Shown: piece by piece, positions 1 to 8,874 of the stretch | Position numbering within the stretch: the stretch's first letter is position 1 | Layout: the number at the start of each line of letters is the position of its first letter | Source: an uncultured Bacteroidota bacterium | Lineage (GTDB): Bacteria > Bacteroidota > Bacteroidia > B-17B0 > Aurantibacillaceae | Length of the DNA: 64,000 nucleotides | Direction of reading: 5' to 3' | Assembly (NCBI GenBank): GCA_937873155.1 | Contig: CALMVZ010000039.1 | Coordinates: forward strand, 1 to 64,000 | Made by a program: the position numbers and the translations under genes | Notes under the pieces: generated by a model | Told to the model about the DNA's origin: nothing | The model's database searches: none | What the model saw: the letters and a program-made list of their open reading frames with translations, nothing else

Positions 1-6
1 CTACCA

Positions 7-34
7 AAAACCATCCGATCAGGGTGGTTTTTTT
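7..34 (+). terminator. Rho-independent terminator of a gene upstream of the window
   Basis: Bases 11-16 pair with 22-27 (one T-G wobble) around a short loop, followed by a run of T at 28-34. The gene it ends lies left of the window. Confidence 0.7.
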
Positions 35-137
35 GCTTTTAAACCGTTCAAAATGAATTGGTAACGGTGGTTGAGGAAGATTCGAGCACCCTCAGTGGTT
101 GAGCTGCAAAATGGTAGGCTTGTGTTGAAACCAGCCA

Positions 138-168
138 TAAAAAAAGCCCCTCCGTTTCCGAAGGGGCT
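138..168 (-). terminator. Terminator of the leftward T9SS cargo gene
   Basis: The arms AGCCCCT (145-151) and AGGGGCT (162-168) form a stem. Seven A at 138-144 read as a T-run on the minus strand. It sits 24 bases after the stop codon at 192. Confidence 0.8.
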
Positions 169-191
169 CCTATATTTTAATTTATAAAAGC

Positions 192-1880
192 TTATCGCTC
201 GATTACAAATTTAGTGTTACTTGTTTCTTTACCATTACTGATCTTCAAAATATAAACACCTTTCGAAAGGGTCGCAACGTTGATCTCAGTCTCAGTACCT
301 GTGATGTCTTGTGCACCAACCACAACTTGACCGATCGCATTGTAAACAGTAGCAGTAGCTTTGTCAGATACCGATCCTAATTTTACATTCAATACAGTTG
401 TTGCAGGGTTAGGGTAAACTAACAGGTTGTTATCAACTTTAGTAACGTTGTTAACGCCTAATGGACCACAAATACCAGCGAAACGTGCTGAGATACCGAA
501 CTGGCCTAAGTTAGTTCCTAATAAAGCTAATGTACCGCCACCGATAGCGTTAGTATAATAACTTGAGTTCAGGTAAGCACTTGTATAAGCGCCGAAAGGG
601 AAATAACCTGTTACAGTATTAGGCGTTTGAGCCATACCAATATACCAGGTTTGAGATGCAGTTACCGGAACAGCTGATGCAAACGAGAAGCTGTGGATAG
701 TATTTAAGTTACCGTTAGCAATTGTTAATGTATTTAAACTGGTTGCTAAAATTGTTCCTGTATTATCGAACATAACACCGTAAACATTGTTACCAACGTT
801 TGCTGTGTTCGAAGAAATAGCAACATCAACACCTGTGATAGATGCAGCAACCGGCAATTGAACCTGTGTAGATAAACATCCTGATACAGTGTTGAAACCA
901 ACAGACTGTAAATAAGAAGCAGGATCTTGTGCAAATCCACCTTTGTTACAGCTTACCATGTTCATGAAGTTTCTTGAGTTGTTACCATTGTTTTGGTCAG
1001 CCGGAACCGATACGTTAACAGTGCTTGCGCCTGCATTTGTACCATTCCAAGTACCAAAGTTAACTGTTGCAGTAGCACCTGCAGCAATCGAAGTAATAGT
1101 TTGCGTGTTAGCAAAGGTATTTGCACCTGTAATGTTAGCAGTAACAGGTACGTTAGTTAAAGCTCCGATAGAGTTGTTACGTACAATAGCAGTGATAGGC
1201 GTAGGTAAACCTAAGATCTGAGGTACACTTCCCATTGTGTTGATGTACTCGATCGACATATCGTTCGTCAATGCAGCAAAACCAAAACGGAAAGCTGGAC
1301 GGAAAGCAGTAGTTCCTAAAGTTGTTGGCGCAACAGATGTACTTGATGCAGATACACAACCTCCGGCTAAAGAAGAGTTTGCTCCGTAAGTAGCAGGTGT
1401 AGTAGAAGCAAATGGACCAGAACTGAAGAAATCGTAAGCAATATATACCGCACCACCTGTATAAACAAATGGTGTTGATAATACCAGGTCAACTGTTGTT
1501 GCAGTTGAAGGTACAGTATAAGCTCCTGAGTAAGCATTGGTCATACCGGTAGTAATAGTACCCCAGTTTGTTCCTTTGCTGAAAGTAACATCACTCGAAT
1601 TCTGTAAATAAACAGTCATTGTTCCGCTTACTGCCATATCAGCACCTGCAGTAGTAGTGAAACCGATCGATGTTAAAGTTGTTCCCGGAGGGATACCTGT
1701 TAATTCACTTGCAAGAACTAATGATGATGCTCTTAAATAAGCATGCGTGTTAAAACCATTCGGGGCGCGTACCTGAGTGGTGGTAATGTTGGTAGGTGCA
1801 GTTACATATGCGGTTTGTCCGAAGGCGTCAAACCCCATAGACATTGCCACAGCTGCAACAATTAAAGTAAATTTTTTCAT
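192..1880 (-). CDS. Secreted protein with T9SS type A sorting domain
   Basis: A 562-residue exported protein. It opens with a signal peptide (MKKFTLIVAAVAMSMGFDAF). Residues of about 25-205 are a Thr/Ser/Ala-rich beta region, and about 210-310 resemble a CARDB or Ig-like fold (spaced NN/VPV/ANITG segments). The last ~77 residues form a Por secretion tail, starting LLVYPNPATT, with a YNAIGQ turn and KGVYILKI strands, and ending in a basic residue. In the family this tail directs crossing of the outer membrane by T9SS and attachment or release at the surface. Nothing catalytic is visible, so an adhesin or matrix role is only a guess. The gene stands alone with its own terminator and diverges from the Rieske gene. 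Confidence 0.85.
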   Translation of the reverse strand: MKKFTLIVAAVAMSMGFDAFGQTAYVTAPTNITTTQVRAPNGFNTHAYLRASSLVLASELTGIPPGTTLTSIGFTTTAGADMAVSGTMTVYLQNSSDVTFSKGTNWGTITTGMTNAYSGAYTVPSTATTVDLVLSTPFVYTGGAVYIAYDFFSSGPFASTTPATYGANSSLAGGCVSASSTSVAPTTLGTTAFRPAFRFGFAALTNDMSIEYINTMGSVPQILGLPTPITAIVRNNSIGALTNVPVTANITGANTFANTQTITSIAAGATATVNFGTWNGTNAGASTVNVSVPADQNNGNNSRNFMNMVSCNKGGFAQDPASYLQSVGFNTVSGCLSTQVQLPVAASITGVDVAISSNTANVGNNVYGVMFDNTGTILATSLNTLTIANGNLNTIHSFSFASAVPVTASQTWYIGMAQTPNTVTGYFPFGAYTSAYLNSSYYTNAIGGGTLALLGTNLGQFGISARFAGICGPLGVNNVTKVDNNLLVYPNPATTVLNVKLGSVSDKATATVYNAIGQVVVGAQDITGTETEINVATLSKGVYILKISNGKETSNTKFVIER

Positions 1881-1969
1881 GAGTTTAAGTTTTATAAATT
1901 TATAGACTGTAAAAATAGTAAATAATCATTAGTATTTTTACATAAATTATTAAATTGTTTTAGGTTAAT

Positions 1970-2983
1970 ATGATCAAGCTTCCATTCTCAAAAAAGCTCT
2001 TTCCTTTCCCTGATGGATGGTACGTTTTGTTAAAATCCTCAGAGCTGGCTAGTGGACAATTATTACCTATAAAGTTTGCTGGTAAGGACTTAGTGGTATA
2101 TCGCACAAAGTCCGGAAGAGCCGCTGTGGCTGATGCCTATTGCCCCCACATGGGCGCCCATTTCGGCTACGGGGGTACAGTTGAAGGTGAAACCATCAAA
2201 TGCCCGTTCCATTATTTTTGTTTTGATACTGATGGCAACTGTGTAAGCACAGGTTACAATACTAAACCTCCTGCAAAAGCCATCTTAAAAATGTATACCA
2301 TTCGCGAGGTGAACGGCTTCATTATCGCCTGGCACCATTCTAAGAACGAACCGCCAATGTGGGAAGTTCCCGCTGCAGATAATAATGATTGGAGTGAAAT
2401 TTTAACAGCCGATTATCATCTCAATTCCCATCCCCAGGAAACAACGGAGAATTCAGTAGACATCGGGCACTTCGCAATAGTCCACAAATATTTTGATGTG
2501 AAGGAACTCCACGATTTGAATATTTCAGGGCCTTATTTAAATGCCAAATACGGTTTTAGCCGCAAAGGCGGGATCATGGGTAACGAAGACATCCGCGCTA
2601 ACATCAATATTCATGTGCATGGTTTAGGTTATTCTTTTGTTGAAGTTGATATTCCCCAATATAAGATCCAAACCCGTCAATATGTCTTCCCAACCCCAAT
2701 TGAGGATGGCAAAATAATTCTTAAAATAGGGATGTCAGTAAAGAAGATCACAAAACCTTCACAGGTAAATCCATTCCTGGCACTACTTCCAAAAAGCATG
2801 GTCAACAAGATCATCCTGAATAAAGCTTTCAAGGGCTATTGTCACGACGTAAGTCAGGATTTTGATGTCTGGCAGAATAAAGTATACATAGATAATCCAG
2901 CCCTCGCTTTAGGCGACGGCCCGATAGGCAAATACCGCCAATGGTGCCGCCAATTCTATTCCTCAGACGCAAATGGAATTTAA
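1970..2983 (+). CDS. Rieske [2Fe-2S] non-heme iron oxygenase, KshA/DAF-36-like
   Basis: A 337-residue oxygenase alpha subunit. Residues 15-125 are a Rieske domain whose cluster ligands are C58-P-H60 and C78-x2-H81. The catalytic half carries the mononuclear iron motif around D164, H167 and H172 (ENSVDIGHFAIVH). This layout is that of KshA and of the sterol desaturases DAF-36/Neverland, which use a separate reductase to oxidise steroid or other hydrophobic rings. The substrate cannot be read from sequence, and no ferredoxin or reductase gene is adjacent. There is no signal peptide, so it is cytoplasmic. The short run after the stop holds a palindromic repeat shared with the next intergenic space. 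Confidence 0.85.
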   Translation: MIKLPFSKKLFPFPDGWYVLLKSSELASGQLLPIKFAGKDLVVYRTKSGRAAVADAYCPHMGAHFGYGGTVEGETIKCPFHYFCFDTDGNCVSTGYNTKPPAKAILKMYTIREVNGFIIAWHHSKNEPPMWEVPAADNNDWSEILTADYHLNSHPQETTENSVDIGHFAIVHKYFDVKELHDLNISGPYLNAKYGFSRKGGIMGNEDIRANINIHVHGLGYSFVEVDIPQYKIQTRQYVFPTPIEDGKIILKIGMSVKKITKPSQVNPFLALLPKSMVNKIILNKAFKGYCHDVSQDFDVWQNKVYIDNPALALGDGPIGKYRQWCRQFYSSDANGI

Positions 2984-3002
2984 AAACGTGTTTTTCTTTT
3001 TT

Positions 3003-3049
3003 AAGGGGAGAACGTCAATTCCGCTTCAGTGGAATTGGCGAGAAGGGTC
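3003..3049. repeat. Palindromic intergenic repeat, copy 1
   Basis: The copy runs from GGGGAGAACGTCAATT to AATTGGCGAGAAGGG. Its inner arms CAATTCC and GGAATTG form a hairpin. It shares both outer blocks with the copy at 3112-3163 but differs in the hairpin core, as expected for a family of mobile or REP-like palindromes. Confidence 0.65.
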
Positions 3050-3111
3050 ACTAAACGCGCGTGTGTCAATTGCTCAAAACTCAATAAGAAACGGAATTTT
3101 TCTCCCCCCAC

Positions 3112-3163
3112 AGGGGAGACCGTCAATTATCCGCCAATGGCGGAGCAATTGGCGAGAGGGGTT
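3112..3163. repeat. Palindromic intergenic repeat, copy 2
   Basis: The outer blocks GGGGAGACCGTCAATT and AATTGGCGAGAGGGG enclose a different core hairpin, CCGCC/GGCGG. The start codon proposed for the next gene (TTG at 3162) touches the end of this copy. Confidence 0.65.
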
Positions 3164-3941
3164 GAAAGAAGTATGGACGATCCAACTCTGTACGATCGCC
3201 CTTCTAATGCACTCCGGTCTTCTTTTCTCCCAATCCTCCCTCGACAAAACTATAGATCTTTTCAACCACCGCCATGAAAAAGCAAACGGCCTGATCGCAG
3301 ATTCCACACATATCAACAAATGCATCTCCGCTTTTGAAAGCGAAATAAGAAAAGGAAATGTCACCGAAAAATGCGCTCTGTACTATTTACTTTCCCTCAA
3401 TTTCAAAGTACGCTTTGTCTATACAAATGAGAAGCAAAAAAGGAATTTACTCGATAGAACAATTGAACTTTCTGAAATGTACATGAAGAAATTCCCTTCA
3501 TTCGGACCGATCCTCTTCGAATATATCACAAGTGTCGGATTAAAAGCCGAACTAACCGGTGCATTCGCCAATGCAACAAACGGAGTAGTGGAGAAGATGC
3601 GCAAAAGCTCCCTCAAATTAATTCAATTAGATTCCATGTATTATTCATGCACAGGATGGAAAGTATTGGGAATTCTTAATTACAAAACACCGTATATTCC
3701 TCTTATTATCGATTGGCCAAGCAAAACAGAAGCAAAAAAAGTATTAGAAAAAGCGCTCAAATATTTCCCTACCGATATTGCCAATAATTTTTATTATGCT
3801 GAAGCGCTGAAAGAAAACAACGAGACCGAAAAAGCCCGCATTTATTTCAACCTCGTACTCAAACTCAAAAAAAGGGAAAATGCCGTTCTCGAAGACCTCG
3901 ATTTTCAGGCAAGAGCTAAAGAACATCTCAAAAGCCTGTAA
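3162..3941 (+). CDS. Secreted helical-repeat (TPR/TatT-like) protein
   Basis: The open frame extends back to 2973, but its first ~60 codons are only translated palindromic repeat. I therefore place the start at TTG 3162, which gives about 259 residues beginning [19 protein letters not shown], a plausible signal peptide ending at FSQ. An ATG inside that peptide is the alternative. The mature part is alpha-helical. The C-terminal half has a TPR-like unit ([30 protein letters not shown]) that recalls the TatT component proteins of TRAP transporter loci. No transporter is nearby and the role is unknown. It may be cotranscribed with the Rieske gene upstream. Confidence 0.65.
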   Translation: MKEVWTIQLCTIALLMHSGLLFSQSSLDKTIDLFNHRHEKANGLIADSTHINKCISAFESEIRKGNVTEKCALYYLLSLNFKVRFVYTNEKQKRNLLDRTIELSEMYMKKFPSFGPILFEYITSVGLKAELTGAFANATNGVVEKMRKSSLKLIQLDSMYYSCTGWKVLGILNYKTPYIPLIIDWPSKTEAKKVLEKALKYFPTDIANNFYYAEALKENNETEKARIYFNLVLKLKKRENAVLEDLDFQARAKEHLKSL

Positions 3942-4041
3942 AACAGTTCATAATTTTTTGTGTCTTTGCGCCTTTGCGAGATATAAATACATCAAAAAAG
4001 GCCTTATTTTACCTATATTAGTGCGCTATATTACAGTCCCG

Positions 4042-7000
4042 ATGGAAACGACCCCTTACCAATCAAAAAACAAGATCCGCATCGTAACAGCCGCTGCCCT
4101 TTTCGATGGCCATGATGCTGCTATAAATATCATGCGCCGTATCATTCAATCAAGCGGTGCAGAAGTGATTCACTTAGGCCACGACAGATCTGCACAGGAA
4201 GTTGTGAACTGCGCGATCCAGGAAGATGCAAATGCAATTGCTGTTACCTCATATCAGGGAGGACATGTAGAATATTTCAAATATATGTACGACTTACTAA
4301 AAGAAAAAGGTTGTACACACATAAAACTATTCGGTGGCGGAGGTGGAGTAATTCTCCCAACCGAAATAGATGAATTACACAAGTATGGTATCACAAGGAT
4401 TTATTCTCCCGACGACGGACGCTCCCTTGGTCTGCAGGGAATGATCAATGATCTCCTGAAACAATGTGATTTTGCTACTGGGAAGAATTTAAACGGTGAA
4501 GTTGCTCACGTAATTGAAAGGGATCATAAATCTATTGCAAGAATGATCTCTGCTGCTGAGAATTTCAACGAAGAAAGCACGGCAATGCTTAATAAAGTTC
4601 GCGAGAAAGCAAAAACATCTGCAACTCCTGTGTTAGGTATTACCGGAACAGGTGGGTCAGGAAAAAGTTCTTTGGTAGATGAATTGGTTCGCCGCTTTTT
4701 AGTTGATTTTAAAGACAAGCACATCGCTATCATATCTGTCGACCCGAGTAAACGTAAAACAGGCGGCGCTTTGTTAGGAGACAGGATCCGTATGAACGCT
4801 ATCCGTAACGATAGGGTTTACATGCGTTCACTTGCTACACGTCAGAGTAACTTAGCATTAAGTAAATATGTTCAGGATGCAGTTGATATTTGTAAAGCTG
4901 CCAACTTCGATCTTATTATTTTAGAAACATCGGGTATCGGACAAAGCGACACAGAAATTATTGAACATTCTACAATGAGTTTATATGTGATGACACCGGA
5001 ATACGGAGCGGCATCACAACTCGAAAAGATCGATATGTTGGATTTCGCCGACATCATTGCATTAAATAAATTCGACAAGCGTGGTGCATTAGATGCATTA
5101 CGAGATGTGAAGAAACAATACAAACGTAATCACAATTTATTTGAAGCAACCGATGATTCATTACCTGTTCACGGAACTATCGCTTCTCAATTCAATGATC
5201 CCGGCATGAACCGTTTGTATCGTGCTGTGATGGATAAGATGTATGAGAAAACCAGGAATGAGAAGTTGAAGTCGAATTTCGTTATCACTAACGAGATGAG
5301 CGAGAAGATCTACATCATTCCTCCTGCAAAAACACGTTATTTAAGCGAGATCAGCGAGAATAACCGCAACTACGACAAGAAATCAAAGGAACAATCACAG
5401 ATCGCGCAAAAACTATACGGTTTACAAATGTCGATCGAGACTTTGAAGACATCCAATGTTGAGGACAAGGACCGTTTGATAAAAGGTTTACAGGAAGCAT
5501 TTGAGAAAACAAAACTGGACCTCGATCCGCGTAACTTAAAAACAATTGAAGGATGGGAGGAGAAAAAGAAATTATACAGCAACGAGTTCTACATTTTTAA
5601 AGTTCGCGACAAAGAATTAAAAATTAAAACACATTACGAATCATTATCGCACACACAGGTTCCGAAGATAGCTTCTCCTAAATTCACGGCATGGGGCGAT
5701 ATTTTACAATGGAATTTACAGGAAAATTTCCCGGGAGAATTCCCTTACGCGGCAGGTATCTATCCGTTCAAACGCGAAGGTGAAGACCCAACACGTATGT
5801 TCGCAGGCGAAGGCGGGCCTGAAAGGACGAACAAACGGTTTCATTACGTAAGTAAAGGTTTACCGGCTGCCCGTTTAAGTACAGCATTCGATAGCGTAAC
5901 ACTTTATGGAAACGACCCTGATTACCGTCCGGATATTTACGGTAAGATCGGAAACTCAGGTGTTAGCATTTGTTGCCTGGATGACGCAAAGAAATTATAC
6001 AGCGGGTTCAATTTAGCAGACCCTAAAACATCTGTGTCTATGACCATCAATGGTCCGGCACCAACATTAGCGGCGTTCTTCATGAATGCTGCTATCGATC
6101 AGCAATGTGAATTATATATAAAAGAAAATAAATTAGAGAAAGAGATCGAGAAAAAGATAGAAGCTATCTATAAAACCAAAGGAACTAAACGACCAAAATA
6201 CCAGGGTGAACTTCCTGAAGGAAATGACGGTTTAGGTTTGATGTTATTAGGTGTAACCGGCGACCAGGTTCTTCCAAAAGATGTTTACGAAAAAATTAAA
6301 GCAAGTACATTATCACAAGTACGCGGAACTGTACAGGCAGATATTTTAAAAGAAGACCAGGCGCAAAACACATGTATCTTCAGTACAGAATTCTCTCTTC
6401 GAGTGATGGGAGATGTGCAGCAATATTTTATTGATAATAAAGTAAGGAACTTCTATTCTGTTTCTATTTCAGGTTACCATATAGCAGAAGCAGGTGCGAA
6501 TCCTATTTCTCAATTAGCATTCACGTTGGCAAACGGGTTTACATTCGTTGAATATTATTTAAGCCGTGGCATGCATATTGATGATTTTGCACCGAACTTA
6601 TCCTTCTTCTTTAGTAACGGGATCGATCCTGAGTATTCTGTGATCGGCCGCGTTTCGAGAAAGATCTGGGCAAAAGCAATGAAATTTAAATACGGCGGTA
6701 ACGAAAGAAGCCAGATGTTGAAATACCACATCCAAACATCCGGACGTTCTCTGCATGCACAGGAAATTGATTTCAACGATATCCGTACAACTTTGCAGGC
6801 ATTGTATGCAATTTATGATAATTGTAACTCCCTTCATACAAACGCGTATGACGAAGCGATCACAACTCCGACAGAAGAATCAGTTCGCAGAGCAATGGCA
6901 ATCCAGTTAATTATCAATCGTGAATTAGGTTTAGCCATGAATGAAAATCCATTGCAAGGCTCATTTATCATCGAAGAGTTAACCGACTTAGTTGAAGAAG

Positions 7001-7422
7001 CCGTATTAAGCGAATTCGATAAAATAACAGAACGAGGGGGGGTTCTCGGCGCAATGGAAACGATGTACCAGCGGGGAAAGATCCAGGAGGAGAGTTTGTA
7101 TTACGAAACATTGAAACACACGGGAGAATATCCGATCATCGGTGTAAACACATTTTTAAGCTCAAAAGGTTCTCCAACTATAATTCCAAAAGAGGTGATC
7201 CGTTCAACAACTGAAGAAAAAGAATACCAGATCAACATGCTGAAAGAATTGCATGCTACTCATAAAGAAAAAGCATCAGAGATCCTTAAACATTTACAGG
7301 AAACCGCTATCCAAAACAAAAATATTTTCGCCGATTTAATGGAAGCAGTAAAGTATTGTTCGCTTGGACAAATAACTTATTCGTTGTTTGAAGTTGGCGG
7401 TCAGTACAGAAGGAATATGTAA
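4042..7422 (+). CDS. icmF: Fused acyl-CoA mutase with G-protein chaperone (isobutyryl-CoA mutase IcmF)
   Basis: About 1126 residues, with three fused parts in IcmF order. First is a B12-binding Rossmann domain with D22-G-H24, where the histidine is the expected lower cobalt ligand. Next is a MeaB-type GTPase with P-loop GTGGSGKS at 202-209 and NKFD at 342-345. Last is a TIM-barrel mutase from about residue 560. The active-site loop reads YPFKR (574-578), where methylmalonyl-CoA mutases have a tyrosine, so a branched-chain substrate such as isobutyryl/n-butyryl-CoA or a relative (pivalyl/isovaleryl) fits better. I start at ATG 4042; a longer frame from 3880 overlaps the preceding gene and adds no domain. 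The built-in GTPase loads and protects the adenosylcobalamin. A TPR gene follows 2 bases after the stop. Confidence 0.9.
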   Translation: METTPYQSKNKIRIVTAAALFDGHDAAINIMRRIIQSSGAEVIHLGHDRSAQEVVNCAIQEDANAIAVTSYQGGHVEYFKYMYDLLKEKGCTHIKLFGGGGGVILPTEIDELHKYGITRIYSPDDGRSLGLQGMINDLLKQCDFATGKNLNGEVAHVIERDHKSIARMISAAENFNEESTAMLNKVREKAKTSATPVLGITGTGGSGKSSLVDELVRRFLVDFKDKHIAIISVDPSKRKTGGALLGDRIRMNAIRNDRVYMRSLATRQSNLALSKYVQDAVDICKAANFDLIILETSGIGQSDTEIIEHSTMSLYVMTPEYGAASQLEKIDMLDFADIIALNKFDKRGALDALRDVKKQYKRNHNLFEATDDSLPVHGTIASQFNDPGMNRLYRAVMDKMYEKTRNEKLKSNFVITNEMSEKIYIIPPAKTRYLSEISENNRNYDKKSKEQSQIAQKLYGLQMSIETLKTSNVEDKDRLIKGLQEAFEKTKLDLDPRNLKTIEGWEEKKKLYSNEFYIFKVRDKELKIKTHYESLSHTQVPKIASPKFTAWGDILQWNLQENFPGEFPYAAGIYPFKREGEDPTRMFAGEGGPERTNKRFHYVSKGLPAARLSTAFDSVTLYGNDPDYRPDIYGKIGNSGVSICCLDDAKKLYSGFNLADPKTSVSMTINGPAPTLAAFFMNAAIDQQCELYIKENKLEKEIEKKIEAIYKTKGTKRPKYQGELPEGNDGLGLMLLGVTGDQVLPKDVYEKIKASTLSQVRGTVQADILKEDQAQNTCIFSTEFSLRVMGDVQQYFIDNKVRNFYSVSISGYHIAEAGANPISQLAFTLANGFTFVEYYLSRGMHIDDFAPNLSFFFSNGIDPEYSVIGRVSRKIWAKAMKFKYGGNERSQMLKYHIQTSGRSLHAQEIDFNDIRTTLQALYAIYDNCNSLHTNAYDEAITTPTEESVRRAMAIQLIINRELGLAMNENPLQGSFIIEELTDLVEEAVLSEFDKITERGGVLGAMETMYQRGKIQEESLYYETLKHTGEYPIIGVNTFLSSKGSPTIIPKEVIRSTTEEKEYQINMLKELHATHKEKASEILKHLQETAIQNKNIFADLMEAVKYCSLGQITYSLFEVGGQYRRNM

Positions 7423-7424
7423 GC

Positions 7425-8870
7425 ATGGACAGGGCGAGTAGTAAGTTTGTTTTAATTTTATTACTGTTCTCAGTGGTCGTATTAAGCAACGCACAAAGCC
7501 GGGCAATTGATTCCATTGAGAAAATAATCAAACTCGGAAAGAAAGATACCTCTGAAGTGATCGCTCTTACAGATCTGGCCAATCAATACATTAAAACAGG
7601 GAAAACGGAAGATGGTTTGAAGTTGTGTGAACATGCGATCGTACTTGGACAAAAACTAAAATTTATAAGGGGCGAAGCTCTAGGAAATTATTACGCTGCC
7701 AAAGCCTGCATCTATCTTTCTCAGAACGAAAAAGGAATTGCCTTTGCTGAGAAAGCTATTGCTCTTACAGATAAAACAGACTTCGATAAGGTACGTGCTT
7801 CTTCTTTCATAATAAAAGGAAATATCCTGATGCGTGAAGGAAATTACACGAAAGCAATGGAAGCCTTGTATAGCGGATTGAACACTTCTGAAAAATTAAA
7901 AGATACTATCGGGATGATCAACACCCGTGGTATTATTGGGAATGTGCTGGCCAAATTAAATGAATTTGACAAAGCGTTAGAACAATACCATTATTGCAGG
8001 GATATGGCAATCCGGGTTAATTATAAGGCGGGGATATCCGCATCTTATATCAACCTTGGGAATTTGTTCGGTGGCACTAATCAGCCTGATTCAGCAATAG
8101 TATATCTTAAAAGATCATTGCCGGTTCTGTTGAGGAAGAACGATAAGTTCAATCTTTCAGTGGTTTACGGAAGTTTAGCGGTGAATTACAATGCTGTTAA
8201 TGTTCCGGATACAGCAAAAAAATACATTATGCTCAGTATTGCAATGAAACGGGAGATCGGGCACACGGAAGGGGTTATTGATGCTTATATGACACTTGCG
8301 GAAATATTTGTTAAGACAGGAAAATACAAGCAGGCTAAATTATACACCGATAGTGTGATCGTTTTACTCAAAGATAATCCTTCTAAGGTCAGCGAAAGGG
8401 AGCTCCGCAATGTGCTTTACATGTTGTACAAAAAAACAGGCGAGTATGAAAAAGCATTAAATAATTACGAATTGTTTGTAAAGATCAATAGCGAATTGGT
8501 GAATGAAGATAACCGTAAAGAGATCCAGCGCAAGGAAATGGAATTTGAATTCGAGAAAAAAGAGGCGGAGATAAAATTAAAACGGGAAAAAGCGGACCTT
8601 TTAGCGGAGGAAGAAAAACGGAAGCAACAATATATTATTTACGCGGTTTCAGCAGGTTTCGGGATGATGCTCATCTTATTAGTTGTTATCATCCGGAGTT
8701 TGAGAATAAACAAAAAGAAGAACAAGATCATATCCGAACAAAAAAATATTGTGGAAGAGAAACAAAAAGAGATCATAGATAGCATTAAATACGCCAAACG
8801 TATCCAGATGAGTTTACTCGCTTCCGATAAATACATTGAGCGCTCGATCGAAAAACTAAAAAAGAAATAA
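7425..8870 (+). CDS. TPR protein with one membrane helix and a phosphatase-linker tail
   Basis: 481 residues. A signal-type N-terminus (SKFVLILLLFSVVVLSNAQ) precedes about 340 residues of TPR helices. A charged coil, a single membrane span at about 401-422 and a second coil follow. The end, DSIKYAKRIQMSLLASDKYI plus about ten residues, matches the linker that in other Bacteroidota proteins leads into a SpoIIE/PP2C phosphatase; compare DSLNYASRIQ in the phosphatase at 32271-33650. Here the protein stops instead. The topology suggests a periplasmic TPR sensor with a short cytoplasmic coil. It starts 2 bases after icmF and could be cotranscribed. The protein at 12248-13663 is a close architectural paralogue. 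Function unknown. Confidence 0.8.
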   Translation: MDRASSKFVLILLLFSVVVLSNAQSRAIDSIEKIIKLGKKDTSEVIALTDLANQYIKTGKTEDGLKLCEHAIVLGQKLKFIRGEALGNYYAAKACIYLSQNEKGIAFAEKAIALTDKTDFDKVRASSFIIKGNILMREGNYTKAMEALYSGLNTSEKLKDTIGMINTRGIIGNVLAKLNEFDKALEQYHYCRDMAIRVNYKAGISASYINLGNLFGGTNQPDSAIVYLKRSLPVLLRKNDKFNLSVVYGSLAVNYNAVNVPDTAKKYIMLSIAMKREIGHTEGVIDAYMTLAEIFVKTGKYKQAKLYTDSVIVLLKDNPSKVSERELRNVLYMLYKKTGEYEKALNNYELFVKINSELVNEDNRKEIQRKEMEFEFEKKEAEIKLKREKADLLAEEEKRKQQYIIYAVSAGFGMMLILLVVIIRSLRINKKKNKIISEQKNIVEEKQKEIIDSIKYAKRIQMSLLASDKYIERSIEKLKKK

Positions 8871-8874
8871 GTTT

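Noticed and set aside
2973-3161. N-terminal extension of the TatT-like protein
   Set aside because: It is a translation of two palindromic repeats and of the end of the Rieske gene, with no signal peptide at its start.
3880-4041. Longer N-terminus for the IcmF mutase
   Set aside because: It overlaps the coding region of the previous gene in another frame and adds nothing of the B12-binding domain, which begins just after ATG 4042.
3500-4041. A cobalamin riboswitch ahead of the B12-dependent mutase
   Set aside because: The upstream gene ends at 3941 and the 100-base gap shows no B12-box-like conserved core or long stems.
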